Below are positions 5,821-7,197 of a DNA stretch of 7,197 bases, piece after piece. The translations under genes were made by a program, and so were the position numbers. Under the pieces are notes generated by a model, which saw only the letters and a list, made by a program, of their open reading frames with translations, was not told the origin of the DNA and made no database searches. The first letter of the stretch is position 1; every line of letters begins with the position of its first letter. Source of the stretch: Eubacteriales bacterium (GTDB lineage Bacteria; Bacillota; Clostridia; Christensenellales; SZUA-584); contig JAQTSP010000135.1 in assembly GCA_028711205.1 (NCBI GenBank), positions 1-7,197 on the forward strand. The letters are read 5' to 3'.

Positions 5821-5882
5821 CGCTGCAAGTCGCCAATAATCAAGATGCGCACGGTGCATTGCTATCAAGGCTTTTCGTTCAT

Positions 5883-5901
5883 ATTGTTATACACAATTTT
5901 T
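5883..5901 (+). terminator. Weak candidate terminator after the CBS gene
   Basis: ATTGT-TATAC-ACAAT forms a 5-bp AT-rich stem (5883-5887 with 5893-5897) running into five Ts (5897-5901). The stem is short and weak, but it is the only hairpin-plus-T arrangement I see in the 131-bp gap between the convergent CBS and oxidoreductase genes. Confidence 0.22.
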
Positions 5902-5951
5902 CCGTGCATTAAGATCGCGCCTGGCAGATGCTTTTTAACCAGGGAACACCT

Positions 5952-7197
5952 TTACTCGTTTGCTTTGATTTTCTCAAGCGGCTGCTTTGCCGGGCCTTCG
6001 ATCACTTCGCCGTCCATCGAAAACCGCGACCCATGGCACGGGCAGTCAAAAGAATTTTCCGCCTCGTTGTATTCGAGCGGGCAGCCCATATGCGTGCAGT
6101 GCGCCTTGTACGCATGCACGCCGCCCTCTTTGTCCCGATAGACCGCCTGCGCTTTGCCGCCGATACGCAGCACAGCGCCTTTGCCCGGCGCAACATCGGC
6201 ATACTCTCCCGGCTGTATAAAAATATTGCCCGCGGTATACGCTTTGAACGTGTCGGCGCCCTGAACAAGGAAATTTTTAGCGGACGCGGCCGGTGAGATG
6301 CGTTTTGGGCTGAATTGCTCCCTCACCCCGCTGTCGATCACATTGCTTCCCGTGATACTGTCCGCGATCATCATGGCCGCGGCCGCGCTGTTGGTCATGC
6401 CCCATTTGGCATATCCTGTCGCGACGTATACGCCGTCAGCGACCGCGCCGACATACGGCATGCCGTCCAGCGTGACGCAGTCCTGCGCCGACCAGTGGTA
6501 TCCGGGGCAGGCATTCGCCTGTGCAAAATCGGTGCGCAGAAAACCTTCGAGGCTGCTGTAGCCGCTTTTTGCGTCGTCTTCTTTGCCAGTCTTGTGCCCG
6601 TACCCGCCAAGCAAAAGCTGTTTCGCGCCTTTTGTATCGTGCATGCGGATCGAGTTGACGGGTTCTTCCGCGTTGATATACATACCCGAAACATCCACCT
6701 CTCCGGCATCCGTGCCGATAATGTACGAGCGCTCCTGATGCAGCCGCAGAAAGAACAGCCCCGGAAAATCGACCGGAGGATAGTTCGTTGCCAGCACGAC
6801 GGTATCGGCGGTCAGAGAGCCGTTCTGTGTCTTTACGACATACGCCTTCTTTTTGATGATGCCCAGCACTTTTGAACGTTCGTGGATGCTTCCGCCGCTT
6901 TTGATGAATATATCCGCAAGCGCATACAGGTATTTCAGCGGGTGAAACTGCGCCTGATCGTCCATCGCGATCGCGCCCTGTACCGCAAATGGCAGCCGGG
7001 TCTTTGTGACAACCCTGCATTTAATCCCCAGCTTCTCGCAGGCGCGCATTTCCGTTTCGATATGCTTCTTCTCGTCTTCTCTTCTCGTATAGACGAACGA
7101 CGCCACCCTTTCAAAATCACAACCGATATCGTATTCACCGACAAACGACGCGACCATTTGGAGCCCGGCGCTGTTTGCCGCGGCATAGGCAAACGCT
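5952..7197 (-). CDS. FAD-dependent oxidoreductase with C-terminal Rieske [2Fe-2S] domain (5' partial)
   Basis: The frame is open from the right edge (AFAYAAANSAGLQ precedes the first internal Met at 7157), so the gene starts outside the window and about 415 codons are seen. The missing part would hold the GxGxxG FAD-binding fold. What remains is the rest of a DAO-type oxidoreductase, with VVLATNYP in the middle and the C-terminal FAD signature GYAKWGMTN (6390-6416). A complete Rieske domain follows: CTHMGC (6081-6098) and CPCHGS (6027-6044), giving the two Cys and two His cluster ligands plus the two disulfide cysteines. This layout matches the YhfW-type family of Firmicutes (B. subtilis YhfW is about 510 residues). 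Such proteins probably pass electrons from an amine-like substrate or other donor via FAD to the [2Fe-2S] cluster, but the substrate is unknown. No membrane segment is visible. Confidence 0.92.
   Translation of the reverse strand, partial: AFAYAAANSAGLQMVASFVGEYDIGCDFERVASFVYTRREDEKKHIETEMRACEKLGIKCRVVTKTRLPFAVQGAIAMDDQAQFHPLKYLYALADIFIKSGGSIHERSKVLGIIKKKAYVVKTQNGSLTADTVVLATNYPPVDFPGLFFLRLHQERSYIIGTDAGEVDVSGMYINAEEPVNSIRMHDTKGAKQLLLGGYGHKTGKEDDAKSGYSSLEGFLRTDFAQANACPGYHWSAQDCVTLDGMPYVGAVADGVYVATGYAKWGMTNSAAAAMMIADSITGSNVIDSGVREQFSPKRISPAASAKNFLVQGADTFKAYTAGNIFIQPGEYADVAPGKGAVLRIGGKAQAVYRDKEGGVHAYKAHCTHMGCPLEYNEAENSFDCPCHGSRFSMDGEVIEGPAKQPLEKIKANE

Noticed and set aside
5470..5868. Minus-strand open frame of 132 codons over the CBS gene
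   Set aside because: The plus strand encodes two complete CBS repeats with a ribosome binding site; the antisense frame has no family resemblance.
5918..5946. CCTGG...CCAGG hairpin downstream of the oxidoreductase gene
   Set aside because: The stem is only five pairs with a long loop and no following T-tract on the minus strand.
6315..6875. Open plus-strand frame of 186 codons across the oxidoreductase gene
   Set aside because: The minus-strand frame carries intact FAD and Rieske signatures; the plus-strand product looks like antisense noise rich in Arg, Ala and Val.

Overview
The window looks like chromosomal DNA from an anaerobic, Clostridia-like Firmicute. The grounds are AT-rich intergenic spacers with TG-extended -10 promoters and GGAG-type ribosome binding sites, a short two-CBS protein of a kind common in Clostridia, an FCD-type GntR regulator, and a Rieske-tailed FAD oxidoreductase of the YhfW kind. 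By eye, the coding regions around 1175-3052 and 5952-7197 are clearly more GC-rich than the regulator gene and all the spacers. I cannot name a species.

Layout: (1) The left edge holds the first 44 codons of a minus-strand RraA-like aldolase gene (1-132). It is transcribed divergently from a GntR/FCD regulator (313-948). The 180-bp spacer carries a good promoter for each gene and, on the aldolase side, a dense set of palindromes and 30-bp-spaced direct repeats that look like the regulator's operators. (2) A plus-strand gene (1175-3052) encodes one polypeptide with an N-terminal family-4 glycosyltransferase and a C-terminal PlsC-type acyltransferase, probably a glycolipid-building enzyme. (3) Convergent to it is a minus-strand gene (3193-5139) for a 648-residue single-pass membrane protein of unknown function. 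Its N-terminal part contains three spaced copies, plus one degenerate copy, of a basic amphipathic motif. A perfect 14-bp hairpin terminator lies between the two genes. (4) A plus-strand two-CBS-domain protein follows (5407-5820). (5) The right edge is a minus-strand FAD-dependent oxidoreductase with a C-terminal Rieske [2Fe-2S] domain. Its N-terminus lies outside the window.

The most unexpected non-coding feature is a 51-bp sequence present twice in the same orientation (1093-1143 and 5229-5279, 47/51 identical). The copies lie upstream of the glycosyltransferase-acyltransferase gene and in the divergent spacer between the membrane-protein and CBS genes, so they bracket the convergent pair. 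It could be a shared regulatory element or the footprint of a duplication or inserted block. The evidence here does not decide between these.

How the genes work together: the aldolase/GntR pair is a likely self-contained catabolic switch. The glycosyltransferase-acyltransferase and the membrane protein may both concern the cell envelope. The CBS protein and the oxidoreductase show no sequence-evident link to them.
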